From NCBI RefSeq assembly GCF_037176765.1, contig NC_090025.1, positions 900,052 to 964,051 on the forward strand: a DNA stretch of 64,000 nucleotides, given 5' to 3'. A program made the translations under genes and the position numbers. Of the stretch, positions 40,345 through 51,400 are shown one piece after another; within the stretch, counting starts at the first letter, position 1, and every line of letters starts with the position of its first letter. The notes beneath the pieces were generated by a model. That model was not told the DNA's origin and did no database searches. It was given only the letters and a program-made list of their open reading frames with translations. The stretch comes from Anolis sagrei. Lineage: Eukaryota > Chordata > Lepidosauria > Squamata > Anolidae.

Positions 40345-41165
40345 GAGCATACCACCCCTCTGCTATGTCAGCTCCACTGGCTGCCAATCCAGTTTCGAGC
40401 ACAATTCAAAGTGTTGGTCTTGACCTATAAAACCCTATACGGCTCTGGCCAAGCGTACCTGTCCGAACGTATCTCCTTCTACGTCCCACCTAGGAATTTA
40501 AGATCTTCTGAGGAGGCCTTGCTCTCGGCCCTGCCCTTGTCACAAACGAGACTGGTGGGGACGAGGGACAGGGCCTTCTCGGTGGTGGCCCCCACCTGTG
40601 GAATTCACTCCCTCTACAGCCCTGGCCCAGTGTACCTGTCCGAACGTATCTCCTTCTATGTCACGCCTAGGAATTTAAGATCTTCTGAGGAGGCCTTGCT
40701 CTCGGCCCTGCCCTTGTCACAAACAAGACTGGTGGGGATGAGGGACAGGGCCTTCTCGGTGGTGGCTCCCTGCCTGTGGAATTCACTCCCTGAGGAAATT
40801 AGATCATTGTCATCCCTCCTATCTTTTAGAAGCAAATTCAAAACATGGATATGGGACCAGGCCATTGGGTAATCTGGCACACTGGCAAGGACAATGACGA
40901 AAAGAGCTTTGGAAACGGATTATGATAAGTGGAATGGACTCACTAATTACAGAACGCGGCGGAACGATGGCCACCAGGCTGGCTTCTTTTCTAGTAGATT
41001 TTATTGTATTAACTTAATGATTTAATTATTTATAATTACTGTTGTTGTGTATTTTATTGTGTTGACTTGTAGGCATCGAATATGTGCTGGTTGGAAGCCA
41101 CCCTGAGCCCCCCCCCCCCCCGGGGGGTTGAGAAGGGCAGGGTAAAAATACCCGAAATAAATAAA
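40345..41165 (+). mobile_element. L2-clade LINE 3' part with an internal tandem duplication
   Basis: The plus strand gives FKVLVLTYKTLYGSGQAYLS, ERISFYVPPRNLRSSEEALL and TRDRAFSVVAPTCG, then repeats from GPVYLSERISFYVTPRNLRS to RDRAFSVVAPCLWNSLPEEI and FKTWIWDQAIG. The duplicated unit is about 177 bp (near 40440-40616 and 40617-40793), and the frame stays open. The 3' UTR with a poly-C/G run and AAATAAATAAAT tail lies at 41100-41165. Confidence 0.88.
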
Positions 41166-41169
41166 TAAA

Positions 41170-41385
41170 GAAAGAAATAGGAAGAGACCTGGTGGGCCAT
41201 CATCCAATCCAACTCTATTCTGCCAAGAAGCAGGAAAATTGCCTTCAAAGCACCCCCAACAGATGACCATCCAGCCTCTGTCCCAAAGCCTCCAAAGAAG
41301 GAGCCTCCACCACACTCTGGGGCGGAGAGTTCCACTGCTAAACAGTTCTCACAGTCAGGAAGTTCTTCCTAATGTTCGCCAGGCA
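41170..41385 (-). mobile_element. CR1 LINE 3' end (GGTGCTTT variant)
   Basis: AGGAAGAGACCTGGTGGGCC through CAGGAAAATTGCCTTCAAAG and TTCCACTGCTAAACAGTTCT to CAGGAAGTTCTTCCTAATGT is the minus-strand CR1 end. It lacks clear octamers at the left, where it joins the L2 tail. Confidence 0.85.
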
Positions 41386-41808
41386 CGGATCCTCTTATCC
41401 GTAGTCCTAGCCTACCTCTACCCCAGCCTTCTTTGACAGAGAAGGGGAAAGGCCTTGCTCCCAGGGGTCCATTGCATTGAGCCATGGCAGTTAAACCGGA
41501 GTCAGACTGCATTCATTCTAAGAAGGAGATGCACCATTTGAGAGATGCACCAAGTTCTTCCTAATGTTCAGATGGGGTGCATAAAAGCACCCCAACTTTT
41601 TCCTTTCCATTGCTAGAAGTGGGGGTGCTCTAACACTAATTTTTTAAAGAAGGAATCCTAAGCAGGCCACAACTGTAATGGCCCAATGAGAAGGAGCGCA
41701 CTTTTGGCCACTGCACATTACATTCGGCAGCAAATACTTTTGTTTGCTTTCAGGGTTTTGAAAATTGGGTGCGCATTAGATTTGATGCCACATTAGACTG
41801 GAGTAAAT
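41386..41808. repeat. Unclassified repeat, copy 1 (related to 47010-47310)
   Basis: CCTTTCCATTGCTAGAAGT, a TTTTAAAGAAGGAATCCTAA-like motif, CAGCAAATACTTTTGTTTGC, then GTGCGCATTAGATTTGATG and a GGAGTAAATAC end match the order of motifs at 47.03-47.31 kb. It is probably an old non-autonomous DNA element. It is the target of the PLE at 41821. Confidence 0.55.
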
Positions 41809-41820
41809 ACTGTTATTATC

Positions 41821-43490
41821 GGGTTGTTGTAAGTTTTTCAGGCTATATGGCCATGGTCTAGAGGCATTCTCTCCTGACGTTTCGCCTGCATCTATGGCAA
41901 GCATCCTCAGAGGTAGTGAGGTCCGTTGGAATTAGGAAAATTGGGTTTATATATCTGTGGAATGACTGGGGTGGGGCAAAGAGCTCTTCTCTGCTGGAGC
42001 TAGGTGTGCATGTTTCAGTTGACCACCTTCATTAGCATATAATGGCCTGACAATGCCTGGAGCAAACTTTTGTTGAGAGGTGATTAGATGTCCCTGCCTG
42101 CTTCCTCTCCCTTGTTGTGCTGTTGTAATATTAGAGTTTTTTTAATACTGGTAGCCAGATTTTGTTTATCTTCATGGTTTCCTCCTTTTTGTTGAAATTG
42201 TCCACCTGCTTCTTGTGTATTTCAGTGGCTTCTCTGTGTAGCCTGACATGGTGGTTGTGAGAGTGGTCCAGCATTTCTGTGTTCTCAGATAATATGCTGT
42301 GTCCAGGCTGGTTCATCAGGTGCTCTGCTATGGCTGACTTCTCTGGTTGAAGGAGTCAGCAGTGCCTTTCATGTTCCTTGATACGTGTCTGGGCAATGCT
42401 GCTGCGTTTGGGGGTCCCTGTGGAGACGCCTTGCCCACAGCTGCATGGTACACGGTAGACTCCTGCAGAGGTGAGAGGATCCTTCTTGTCCTTTGCTGAA
42501 CGGAGCATTTCTTGGATGTTCTTGGTGGGTCTGTAGTTTGTATGTTGTGTTTCCTCATCAGCTTCCCTCTGTGGTCAGTGTTTCCCTTGATGTATGGCAG
42601 GAACACCTTTCCTCTGGGTGGGTCTTCGTCCTGACTCTCGTGGCTTCTTCTCAGTTGTCTTGCAGCTCTTCTGATGTCTGAGGTGGAGTCTCTATGGGCC
42701 TGGAGAGCCCAGTTGAGGTGGTTCAGGTCATCTTGGAGGAGAAGGTGGGCTTCGCAGATTCTTTTTGCACGGTCTGCCAAGGCTTTAATGGTGCTTCTTT
42801 TTTGACTTGGGTGATGGTTGGAGTTTTTGTGTAGATATCTATCTGTGTGTGTGGGTTTTCTGTAGACGGTGTGACCCAATTGTTGATCTGATTTGCGGAT
42901 GACTAGGACATCTAGAAAAGGCAGTCTTCCTTCATTTTCTTTCTCCATGTTGAACTGGATGTTTGGGTGGATGCTGTTGAGATGGTCCAGGAACCTGTTG
43001 AGTTCTTCTTCTCCATGGCTCCAAATGGTGAAGGTGTCATCCACATCTCTGAACCATATGGTGGGCTTTTTGGTTGCTGTCTCCAGGGCTTGTTCTTCAA
43101 AGTGTTCCATGTAGAAGTTAGCTATGACCGGGCTGAGAGGGCTCCCCATAGCTACTCCATCTTTCTGTTCGTAGAATTCATTGTCCCACTGAAAGTAGCT
43201 GGTGGTGAGGCAATGGTGAAACAGAGCCGTGATGTCTTCTGGGAACCTCTGGTTGATGAGTGCCATGGTGTCTGCAACTGGGACCATGGTCAATAGAGAC
43301 ACCACATCGAAGCTGATCAATTTGTCTTTGGTCTTTAGCTTGAGATTGCTGATTTTTTCAATGAAGTGGGCTGAGTCCTTGATGTAGTGTGTGGTGAGCC
43401 CAATGTGGCTTTGTAACTGTGCAGCAAGACATTTTGCTAAGTCGTACGTGAGGGATCCAATGGCACTCACGATGGGTCTGAGTGGGGTGG
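41821..43490 (-). mobile_element. Penelope-like element with reverse transcriptase and GIY-YIG region, 12-bp TSD
   Basis: Flanked by ACTGTTATTATC (41809-41820 and 43491-43502). The minus strand encodes polymerase motifs KDGVAMGSPLSPVIANFYME and IWFRDVDDTFTIW, then LPFLDVLVIRKSDQQLGHTV, YRKPTHTDRYLHKNSNHHPS and the linker RICEAHLLLQDDLNHLNWAL before the endonuclease region. The 3' terminal segment matches the mini-PLEs at 4.4 and 21.9 kb. It is 5'-truncated within the polymerase region and has few breaks. It is the only copy here with the polymerase. Confidence 0.93.
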
Positions 43491-43502
43491 ACTGTTATTA
43501 TC

Positions 43503-44010
43503 CATCAGCATGTCATCTTTGTGCAGCTGGCCAGATCTTGAGGAGGGTTGTGGGCACATTGGCGAGCATGGCATGTCATATCGGTGACCCACTGAAAGAG
43601 TGAACTTCCCTGGGCAGCCCCATTCCGTAGCCCCCAAGCCTACCCATCCTTTTGTCCCTGGGAGGGGAGCCGAGGCAGAAGGCAGCCCTTCCCTTCTCCT
43701 TTGCCATCCTTAGCATCCTACACAGGGCACTCTTGCCCCCTCCTGACCCCTCGCCATCCGCAGGAAGCCTCCACCGAGGGCCAAGGAAAGGGGCCACGCC
43801 CTTGACCTGCCATTGACCCAAACAATGGCCCTGCCTGACTCTCCGGCTATTTCTTCTCCTCCTGCCGGGCAAAAGGCCCCTCCCTGCCTGGTTTGTAAAC
43901 ATTGGCTCCATTGTGAAGCAGGAAGTGGAGGGGCCGTTCCCAAAGCCTCACGTCTCTCTTTGCAAACGGCCTTTCCTCACTCCTTGGAGCAGAGAGGGAC
44001 CAAGCCAGGC
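43503..44010. other. GC-rich sequence, no gene recognised
   Basis: It starts as the continuation of the PLE target and becomes GC-rich, with overlapping open frames on both strands and no family motif. A weak gene or CpG-rich regulatory region cannot be excluded, but I see no start, splice or domain evidence. Confidence 0.35.
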
Positions 44011-44015
44011 GCCCG

Positions 44016-44600
44016 ATGGCACTGCGATAAGGAGGGCGGGGGGGGGGGGGCACCCTGGACTCTGAGCCCCATCCCTTCTTCTGGGCCAGCGCATTGGCAC
44101 CCGAGCAAGGCTCGCGCTTTGGCATGGCTAGGCCGGCCTTCAGGATGCAACACCCAGCCGCCCAGCCTTGTTTCCAGGAAGTCGGGGGGAAATGCCTTCC
44201 CAAATGGGATCATAGCATCATAGAGGGGGGAAGGGACCCCCAAAGGCCACCCAGTCTCCAGAGAAGGAAAGAGACCCCACTGGACTCCAAGGCCACAGAT
44301 ATTACACTACGGTTGGAAGTGACCCCCAAAGGGACATCTACTCCATCCCCATTCCCCCAGCCGATGGCCCTGCGATAAGGAGGGCGGGGTGGGCACCCTG
44401 GACTCTGAGCCCCATCCCTTCTGGGCCAGCGCATTGGCACACGAGCAAGGCTCACACTTTGGCATTGCCTTCAGGATGCAACACCCAGCTGCCCAGCCTC
44501 ATTTCCAGGAAGTCGGGGGGAAATGCCTTCCCAAAGGGGATCATATAATCATAGAGGGGGGAAGGGACCCCCAAAGGCCACCCAGTCTCCAGAGAAGGAA
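44016..44600. repeat. Tandem duplication of a 330-350-bp segment
   Basis: The block from CACTGCGATAAGGAGGGCGG through GAGCCCCATCCCTTC, GGCCAGCGCATTGGCAC, AGGATGCAACACCCAGC and ATAGAGGGGGGAAGGGACCC (44017-44280) recurs at 44363-44600 with a few deletions. It carries a poly-G run in copy 1 and leads directly into the next array. Confidence 0.85.
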
Positions 44601-45960
44601 AGAGACTTCACTGGATATTACACTACAGTTGGAAGTCACCCTCCAAAGGGCCATCTATCCCCAGGCAGAAGGACACCATCCAAGCTCTCTCAACAGATAT
44701 GCATTCAGCCTTAAAGACCTCCAGAGAAGGAAGGACTCCAAGGCCACACATATTACACTACAGTAGGAAGTGACCCCCAAGGGGCCATCTACTCCATCCC
44801 CAGGCAGGAGGACACTATCCAAGCCCTCCCAACAGATATCCATTCAGCCCTAAAAACCTCCAGAGAAGGAAGGAACCTCCATTGGACTACAAGGTCACAA
44901 AGATTACACTAGAGCTGGAAGGCCATCTAGCCTGTCCCCATTCTGCCAGACAGGAGGACACCATCCCCATTCCCCCAGGCAGGAGGACACCATCCAAGCC
45001 CTCCCAACAGATATGCATTCAGCTTTAAAGACCTCCAGAGAAGGAAGGACTCCAAGGCCACACATATTACACTACAGTTGGAAGTGACCCCCAAGGGGCC
45101 ATCTACTCCATCCCCAGGCAGGAGGACACTATCCAAGCCCTCCCAACAGATATCCATTCAGCCATAAAAACCTCCAGAGAAGGAAGGACTCCAAGGCCAC
45201 ATGTTTTACGCTAGAGTTGAAAGGGAACTCCAAAGGGCCATCTAGTCCATCCTCATTCCGCCAGACAGAGAGCCATTCAGCCTTCCTCCATAGAAGGAAA
45301 TAAACTCCTCTGGACACCAAGGCCACAGATATTACACTACAGTTGGAAGTGATCCCCAAAGGGCCATCTACTCCATCCCCAGGCAGGAGGACACCATCCA
45401 AGCCCTCCCAACAGATATCCACAGATATTACACTACAGATATCCACAGATATTACACCATCCAAGCCCTCCCAACAGATATCCATCCAGCCCTAAAAACC
45501 TCCAAGGAAGGATGGAACCTCCATTGGACTACAAGGCCAGACAGATTGCACTAGGGCTGGAAGGGGACCCCAAAAGGTCATCTAGTCCATACCCATTCTG
45601 CTAGGCAGAAAGACACTATCCAAGCCCTCCCAACAGATATGCATTCAGCCTTAAAGACCTCCAGAGAAGGAAGGACTCCAAGGCCACAGAAATTATACTA
45701 CAGTCGAAAGTGCCCCCCAGAGGGCCATCTAGTCCATCTCCAGGCAAGAGGACACCATCCAAGCCCTCCCAACAGATATCCATTCCCCTAAAAACCTCCA
45801 AGGAAGGATGGAACCTCCATTGGACTACAAGGCCAGACAGATTGCACTAGGGCTGGAAGGGTACCCCAAAAGGCCATCTAGTCCATCCCCATTCTGCCAG
45901 GCAGAAGGACACCATCCAAGCTCTCCCAGCAGATATCCATTCAGCCTTAAAATGCAAAAC
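44210..45960. repeat. CR1-like 3'-end tandem array, about 12 units of 125-215 bp
   Basis: Units contain GTTGGAAGTGACCCCCAAAG, GCCATCTACTCCATCCCCAG, GCAGGAGGACACCATCCAAG, CCCTCCCAACAGATATCCAT and TAAAAACCTCCAGAGAAGGA. The order mirrors a minus-strand CR1-type 3' end (the GCCATCCAGTCC...ATGGCCATCCAGCC logic). Unit starts lie near 44219, 44310, 44553, 44629, 44763, 44905, 45077, 45215, 45341, 45556, 45703 and 45852. Units are well diverged, so the array is old. Confidence 0.8.
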
Positions 45961-46329
45961 TGCCCCTTCCCTATAACTCTTAACCCTTTTTTAGGAGAGA
46001 GGAAAGACAAGGATACATTTTAGTTCCAATCTTTCTCAGGTTTCAAAACAAACTCACTTGACAATTTGGATAAAGTGTTGCAGTGAGTGGCAGGTATTGC
46101 CAGAAAATAGCCTTGAGAAAACTAAAACTTTGTTTGGACATTTTGCAGTCCTGGGAGTTTGCAGCCCAGGGAGTTGTAGTTGTACAAGGTCTTTGGCCTT
46201 CTTTGCCAGAGAGTGCAAACTACAACTCCCAAGGTTGCATAGCATCGAGCCATTACAGTTGCTCTGCATTCATTTTACCATGTAGATGTTCTCTTAGAGG
46301 TCACAGAATCTTAGAATGGCCTCCTTCCT
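45961..46329. repeat. MITE-like inverted repeat and flanking unassigned sequence
   Basis: GGGAGTTGTAGTTGTACAAG at 46157 is mirrored by AAACTACAACTCCCAAGG at 46208. These are the arms of an old palindromic element around the CTTTGGCCTTCTTTGCCAGA text that also occurs at 41.43 and 61.65 kb. No gene is seen. Confidence 0.45.
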
Positions 46330-47000
46330 ATATCTACCACTAGCTGTAACCTTCCCTCCCTCTTTCTCTCCTTTCTTTCTCTCCTTCCTTCCCTTCCTCT
46401 TTCCTTCCTTTCCTCTTTTTCTTTCCCTTCTTCCTTCCTTCTCTACCTGTTTCTTTCCTCCCTCCCTTTGCTCTTTGGTTTCATCCTTCTGTGTCCCTTT
46501 CCTTCCTTTCCTCCCACTTTCTCTCTTTTGTTTCTTCTCTCATTCCTTCCCTCTTTCACGTTTTTATTTCATTCTCTCCCTCCTTCCTTCTCTGCCCTTC
46601 TTTCTTTCCTTCTTTCTCTCCTTCCCTCCTTCTTTCCCTTCGTCTTCCCCTCTTTCTCTCCCTCCTTCTCTCCTTCCTTCCTTCTCCACCTTTCTTTCCT
46701 TCTTTCTCTCCTTCCCTCCTTCTTTCCCTTCTTCTTTCCCTCTTTCTCTCCCTCCTTCTCTCCTTCCTTCCTTCTCCACCTTTCTTTCCTTCTTTCTCTC
46801 CTTCCCTCCTTCTTTCCCTCCTTCTTTCCCTCTTTCTCTTCCTCCTTCTCTCCCTCCTTCCTTCTCTGCCTTTTTTTCTTTCCTTCTTTCTCTCCTTCCC
46901 TCCTTCTTTCCCTTACTCTTTCCCTCTTTCTCTCCCTCCTTCTTTCCCTCCTTCCTTCCTTCTCTACCCTTCTTTCTTTCCTTCCTTCTCTCCTTCTCCA
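46330..47000. repeat. 670-bp polypyrimidine tract with 90-bp higher-order units
   Basis: The plus strand is almost entirely C and T. A unit of about 90 bp (TTTCTTTCCTTCTTTCTCTC, then CTTCCCTCCTTCTTTCCCT, to CTCCACC or CTGCC) starts near 46601, 46691, 46781 and 46875. Long frames of Ser/Phe/Leu/Pro or Arg/Glu/Lys on the two strands are artefacts of this composition. Confidence 0.95.
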
Positions 47001-47009
47001 TTGCATTGA

Positions 47010-47330
47010 ACCAAGGCAATGAAGGTGGGCTCATTCTGCCGCAGAGATGCATCCCAGGGTTTCCTTTTCCATTTGCTGGAAGTTTTAGTGTCTTCACACT
47101 TTTGGTTTTAAAGAAAGAATTCTCAGCAGGCTGCCACTGGAATGCACACCTTTTGGGGCCAAACCACAAGGAGAATGCCTTTGTTTTTGCAGTGTTTGTG
47201 TGCATGACACTCAGCAGCCAATACTTTTTGGAGGATTTCAGGGTTTGGGAAATCGAGGTGTGCATTAGATTCGCTGATACATGAGACTCGAGGAAATACG
47301 GTAAATCTTTCTGCCTCCCTTCGTCTCTCC
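47010..47330. repeat. Unclassified repeat, copy 2 (related to 41580-41808)
   Basis: It shares TTTCCATTTGCTGGAAGT, TTTTAAAGAAAGAATTCTCA, CAGCAGCCAATACTTTTTGG and GGTGTGCATTAGATTCG with the 41.6-kb copy, and ends in GAGGAAATACGGTAAA. No coding capacity is seen. Confidence 0.55.
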
Positions 47331-47440
47331 TTCCTTCCTTCCTTCCTTCCTTCCTTGCGCCTGTTGTGTCTGCTGGGAGCATCTTGCACATTCCTGCAAA
47401 GGAATCCAAAGGGAGGGCGTGGGGCACCCCCACTCTCATA

Positions 47441-47775
47441 TACGAGGGAGGGTCAAAAAGTAATGCCTCCATCGCTCTAACTTTTCCTTCTTTCACAGCT
47501 ACCGGACTCTCTCTGCACGAAATGATAGAGGTCACCTTACTCTACTGATGGAGTCCTTTCTTGTTCCGATTGACAGATTAGAACCATGAATCTGAAGCTC
47601 AAAGAAAGAGTCGTCATTGCATTTCTGGCCAAAGAAGGTTGTGCACCTCAGGAAGTCCATCATTGCGTGAAGAATGCTTGTGGGGATGCTGCCATGGACT
47701 TTAACCTGTTTGGGCTTCTGGAAGACAACCAACATGGTTTCAGATTCAATGACATGAATGATATTCAAACAGCTG
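47441..47775 (+). mobile_element. Mariner-family transposon, 5' end and transposase N-terminus
   Basis: It begins TACGAGGGAGGGTCAAAAAG then TAATGCCTCC, a mariner-type terminal repeat next to a TA. At 47586 a frame starts MNLKLKERVVIAFLAKEGCA then PQEVHHCVKNACGDAAMD, which fits the N-terminal helix-turn-helix of mariner transposases (VIxFLxxEG...EVHxxxxxxxGD). The frame degenerates after about 60 codons, where BovB sequence begins. The DD(D/E) catalytic core is absent. Confidence 0.8.
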
Positions 47776-48065
47776 GGTTGTTGTTCATTCGTTCAGTCGT
47801 CTCCGACTCTTCATGACCTCCTGGACCAGGGGTCAGGAACCTTCGGCCCTCCAGGTGTGGTGGACTTCAACACCCACAATTCCTTGAGGCTCGGTAAGCC
47901 TTTGGGGCGAATGCCGAGCCTCAAGGAATTGTGGGAGTTGAAGTCCACCACACCTGGAGGGCCGAAGGTTCCCCATGCCTGTCCTGGACCATCCCACACC
48001 AGAGCTCCCTGCTGGTTGTCACCACCCCCAGCTCCTTCAAGGTCAATCCAGTCATTTAAAGGATA
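47776..48065 (-). mobile_element. BovB LINE 3' end, split by a MITE
   Basis: GTTGTTCATTCGTTCAGTCG then TCTCCGACTCTTCATGACCT is the reversed BovB tail. After the MITE it resumes as CATCCCACACCAGAGCTCCC and CAGCTCCTTCAAGGTCAATC. The 3' end points toward the mariner, consistent with insertion into it. Confidence 0.88.
47827..47981. mobile_element. Palindromic hAT-type MITE, 155 bp, 8-bp TSD
   Basis: The ends CAGGGGTCAGGAACCTTCGG and CCGAAGGTTCCCCATGCCTG are inverted repeats, and the arms extend through GGACTTCAAC(A/T)CCCACAATTCC to near the centre. The duplication TCCTGGAC (47819-47826 and 47982-47989) is exact and lies in BovB sequence. Confidence 0.92.
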
Positions 48066-48402
48066 CCATCCATCCATCTTCATCATCATCATCAACATCA
48101 TCATCATCTTTAATTACTTATTAATTGCCCTCCATCCGAGATGCTCTAGGCGAATTGCATTGCAGAAATTATACAGGATAAAACACATACATAAAAATAT
48201 TAAAATTAATATGAGTCAAATGCTCTAGTAAAAAGCCAGGTCTTAAGTGCTAGGATAAAATGCCCTAAGTCGCGCATGGCTCCTGTCAAATAGGGAGGCC
48301 ATAAGGAATCCCACAATAAGGCAGAGGCAGAAAGAGAGAAGGCAAACCTGCGCCTGGTGCTCTCCAAGTGCACTTCCCTAGGACCCGGCATATAGAGCAG
48401 AT
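48066..48402 (-). mobile_element. (ATC)n run and L2-like LINE 3' end
   Basis: An ATC repeat (48078-48105) precedes minus-strand text ending MRDLGHFILALKTWLFTRAF DSY with upstream RRRFAFSLSASALLWDSLWP, an L2-type C-terminus (LWNSLP...LKTWLF). It is diverged from the main local L2 family and related to the 52.1-52.7 kb copy. Confidence 0.7.
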
Positions 48403-51400
48403 CATAGAATCATAGAATCAAAGACTTGGAAGAGACCTCATGGGCCATCCAGTCCAACCCCATCCTGCCAAGAAGCAGGAATATTGCATTCAAATCACCC
48501 CTGACAGATGGCCATCCAGCCTCTGCTTAAAAGCTTCCAAAGAAGGAGCCTCCACCACACTCCGGGGCAGAGAGTTCCACTGCTGAACGGCTCTCACAGT
48601 CAGGAAGTTCTTCCTCATGCTCAGGTGGAATCTCCTCTCTTGTAGTTTGAAGCCATTGTTCCGCGTCCTAGTCTCCAAGGAAGCAGAAAACAAGCTTGCT
48701 CCCTCCTCCTCCCTGTGGCTTCCTCTCACATATTTATACATGGCTATCATATCTCCTCTCAGCCTTCTCTTCTTCAGGCTCAACATGCCCAGTTCCCTAA
48801 GCCGCTCCTCATAGGGCTTGTTCTCCAGACCCTTGATCTGCTCCCTCCTCCCTGTGGCTTCCTCTCACATATTTATACATGGCTCTCATCATATCTCCTC
48901 TCAGCCTTCTCTTCTTCAGGCTAAACATGCCCAGCTCCTTAAGCCGCTCCTCATAGGGCTTGTTCTCCAGACCCTTGATCTGCTCCCTCCTCCCTGTGGC
49001 TTCCTCTCACATATTCATACATGGCTCTCATATCTCTTCTCAGCCTTCTCTTCTTCAGGCTAAACATGCCCAGTTCCCTAAGCCGCTCCTCATAGGGCTT
49101 GTTCTCCAGACCCTTGATCTGCTCCCTCCTCCCTGTGGCTTCCTCTCACATATTTATACATGGCTCTCATCATATCTCCTCTCAGCCTTCTCTTCTTCAG
49201 GCTAAACATGCCCAGCTCCTTAAGCCGCTCCTCATAGGGCTTGTTCTCCAGACCCTTGATCTGCTCCCTCCTCCCTGTGGCTTCCTCTCACATATTCATA
49301 CATGGCTCTCATATCTCTTCTCAGCCTTCTCTTCTTCAGGCTAAACATGCCCAGTTCCCTAAGCCGCTCCTCATAGGGCTTGTTCTCCAGACCCTTGATC
49401 TGCTCCCTCCTCCCTGTGGCTTCCTCTCACATATTTATACATGGCTCTCATCATATCTCCTCTCAGCCTTCTCTTCTTCAGGCTAAACATGCCCAGCTCC
49501 TTAAGCCGCTCCTCATAGGGCTTGTTCTCCAGACCCTTGATCTGCTCCCTCCTCCCTGTGGCTTCCTCTCACATATTCATACATGGCTCTCATCATATCT
49601 CTTCTCAGCCTTCTCTTCTTCAGGCTAAACATGCCCAGTTCCCTAAGCCGCTCCTCATAGGGCTTGTTCTCCAGACCCTTGATCGGCTCCCTCCTCCCTG
49701 TGGCTTCCTCTCACATATTTATACATGGCTCTCATCATATCTCCTCTCAGCCTTCTCTTCTTCAGGCTAAACATGCCCAGCTCCTTAAGCCGCTCCTCAT
49801 AGGGCTTGTTCTCCAGACCCTTGATCTGCTCCCTCCTCCCTGTGGCTTCCTCTCACATATTCATACATGGCTCTCATATCTCTTCTCAGCCTTCTCTTCT
49901 TCAGGCTAAACATGCCCAGTTCCCTAAGCCGCTCCTCATAGGGCTTGTTCTCCAGACCCTTGATCTGCTCCCTCCTCCCTGTGGCTTCCTCTCACATATT
50001 CATACATGGCTCTCATATCTCTTCTCAGCCTTCTCTTCTTCAGGCTAAACATGCCCAGTTCCCTAAGCCGCTCCTCATAGGGCTTGTTCTCCAGACCCTT
50101 GATCTGCTCCCTCCTCCCTGTGGCTTCCTCTCACATATTCATACATGGCTCTCATCATATCTCTTCTCAGCCTTCTCTTCTTCAGGCTAAACATGCCCAG
50201 TTCCCTAAGCCGCTCCTCATAGGGCTTGTTCTCCAGACTCTTGATCTGCTCCCTCCTCCCTGTGGCTTCCTCTCACATATTCATACATGGCTCTCATATC
50301 TCCTCTCAGCCTTCTCTTCTTCAGGCTAAACATGCCCAGCTCCTTAAGCCGCTCCTCATAGGGCTTGTTCTCCAGACCCTTGATCTGCTCCCTCCTCCCT
50401 GTGGCTTCCTCTCACATATTCATACATGGCTCTCATCATATCTCTTCTCAGCCTTCTCTTCTTCAGGCTAAACATGCCCAGTTCCCTAAGCCGCTCCTCA
50501 TAGGGCTTGTTCTCCAGACCCTTGATCGGCTCCCTCCTCCCTGTGGCTTCCTCTCACATATTTATACATGGCCCTCATCATATCTCCTCTCAGCCTTCTC
50601 TTCTTCAGGCTAAACATGCCCAGCTCCTTAAGCCGCTCCTCATAGGGCTTGTTCTCCAGACCCTTGATCTGCTCCCTCCTCCCTGTGGCTTCCTCTCACA
50701 TATTCATACATGGCTCTCATATCTCTTCTCAGCCTTCTCTTCTTCAGGCTAAACATGCCCAGTTCCCTAAGCCGCTCCTCATAGGGCTTGTTCTCCAGAC
50801 CCTTGATCTGCTCCCTCCTCCCTGTGGCTTCCTCTCACATATTCATACATGGCTCTCATATCTCTTCTCAGCCTTCTCTTCTTCAGGCTAAACATGCCCA
50901 GTTCCCTAAGCCGCTCCTCATAGGGCTTGTTCTCCAGACCCTTGATCTGCTCCCTCCTCCCTGTGGCTTCCTCTCACATATTCATACATGGCTCTCATCA
51001 TATCTCTTCTCAGCCTTCTCTTCTTCAGGCTAAACATGCCCAGTTCCCTAAGCCGCTCCTCATAGGGCTTGTTCTCCAGACTCTTGATCTGCTCCCTCCT
51101 CCCTGTGGCTTCCTCTCACATATTCATACATGGCTCTCATATCTCCTCTCAGCCTTCTCTTCTTCAGGCTAAACATGCCCAGCTCCTTAAGCCGCTCCTC
51201 ATAGGGCTTGTTCTCCAGACCCTTGATCTGCTCCCTCCTCCCTGTGGCTTCCTCTCACATATTCATACATGGCTCTCATCATATCTCTTCTCAGCCTTCT
51301 CTTCTTCAGGCTAAACATGCCCAGTTCCCTAAGCCGCTCCTCATAGGGCTTGTTCTCCAGACCCTTGATCGGCTCCCTCCTCCCTGTGGCTTCCTCTCAC

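Noticed and set aside
46316-47535. Frames of over 300 codons (Ser/Phe/Leu/Pro on plus, Arg/Glu/Lys on minus)
   Set aside because: They are products of the polypyrimidine tract; there is no start context, domain or codon structure.
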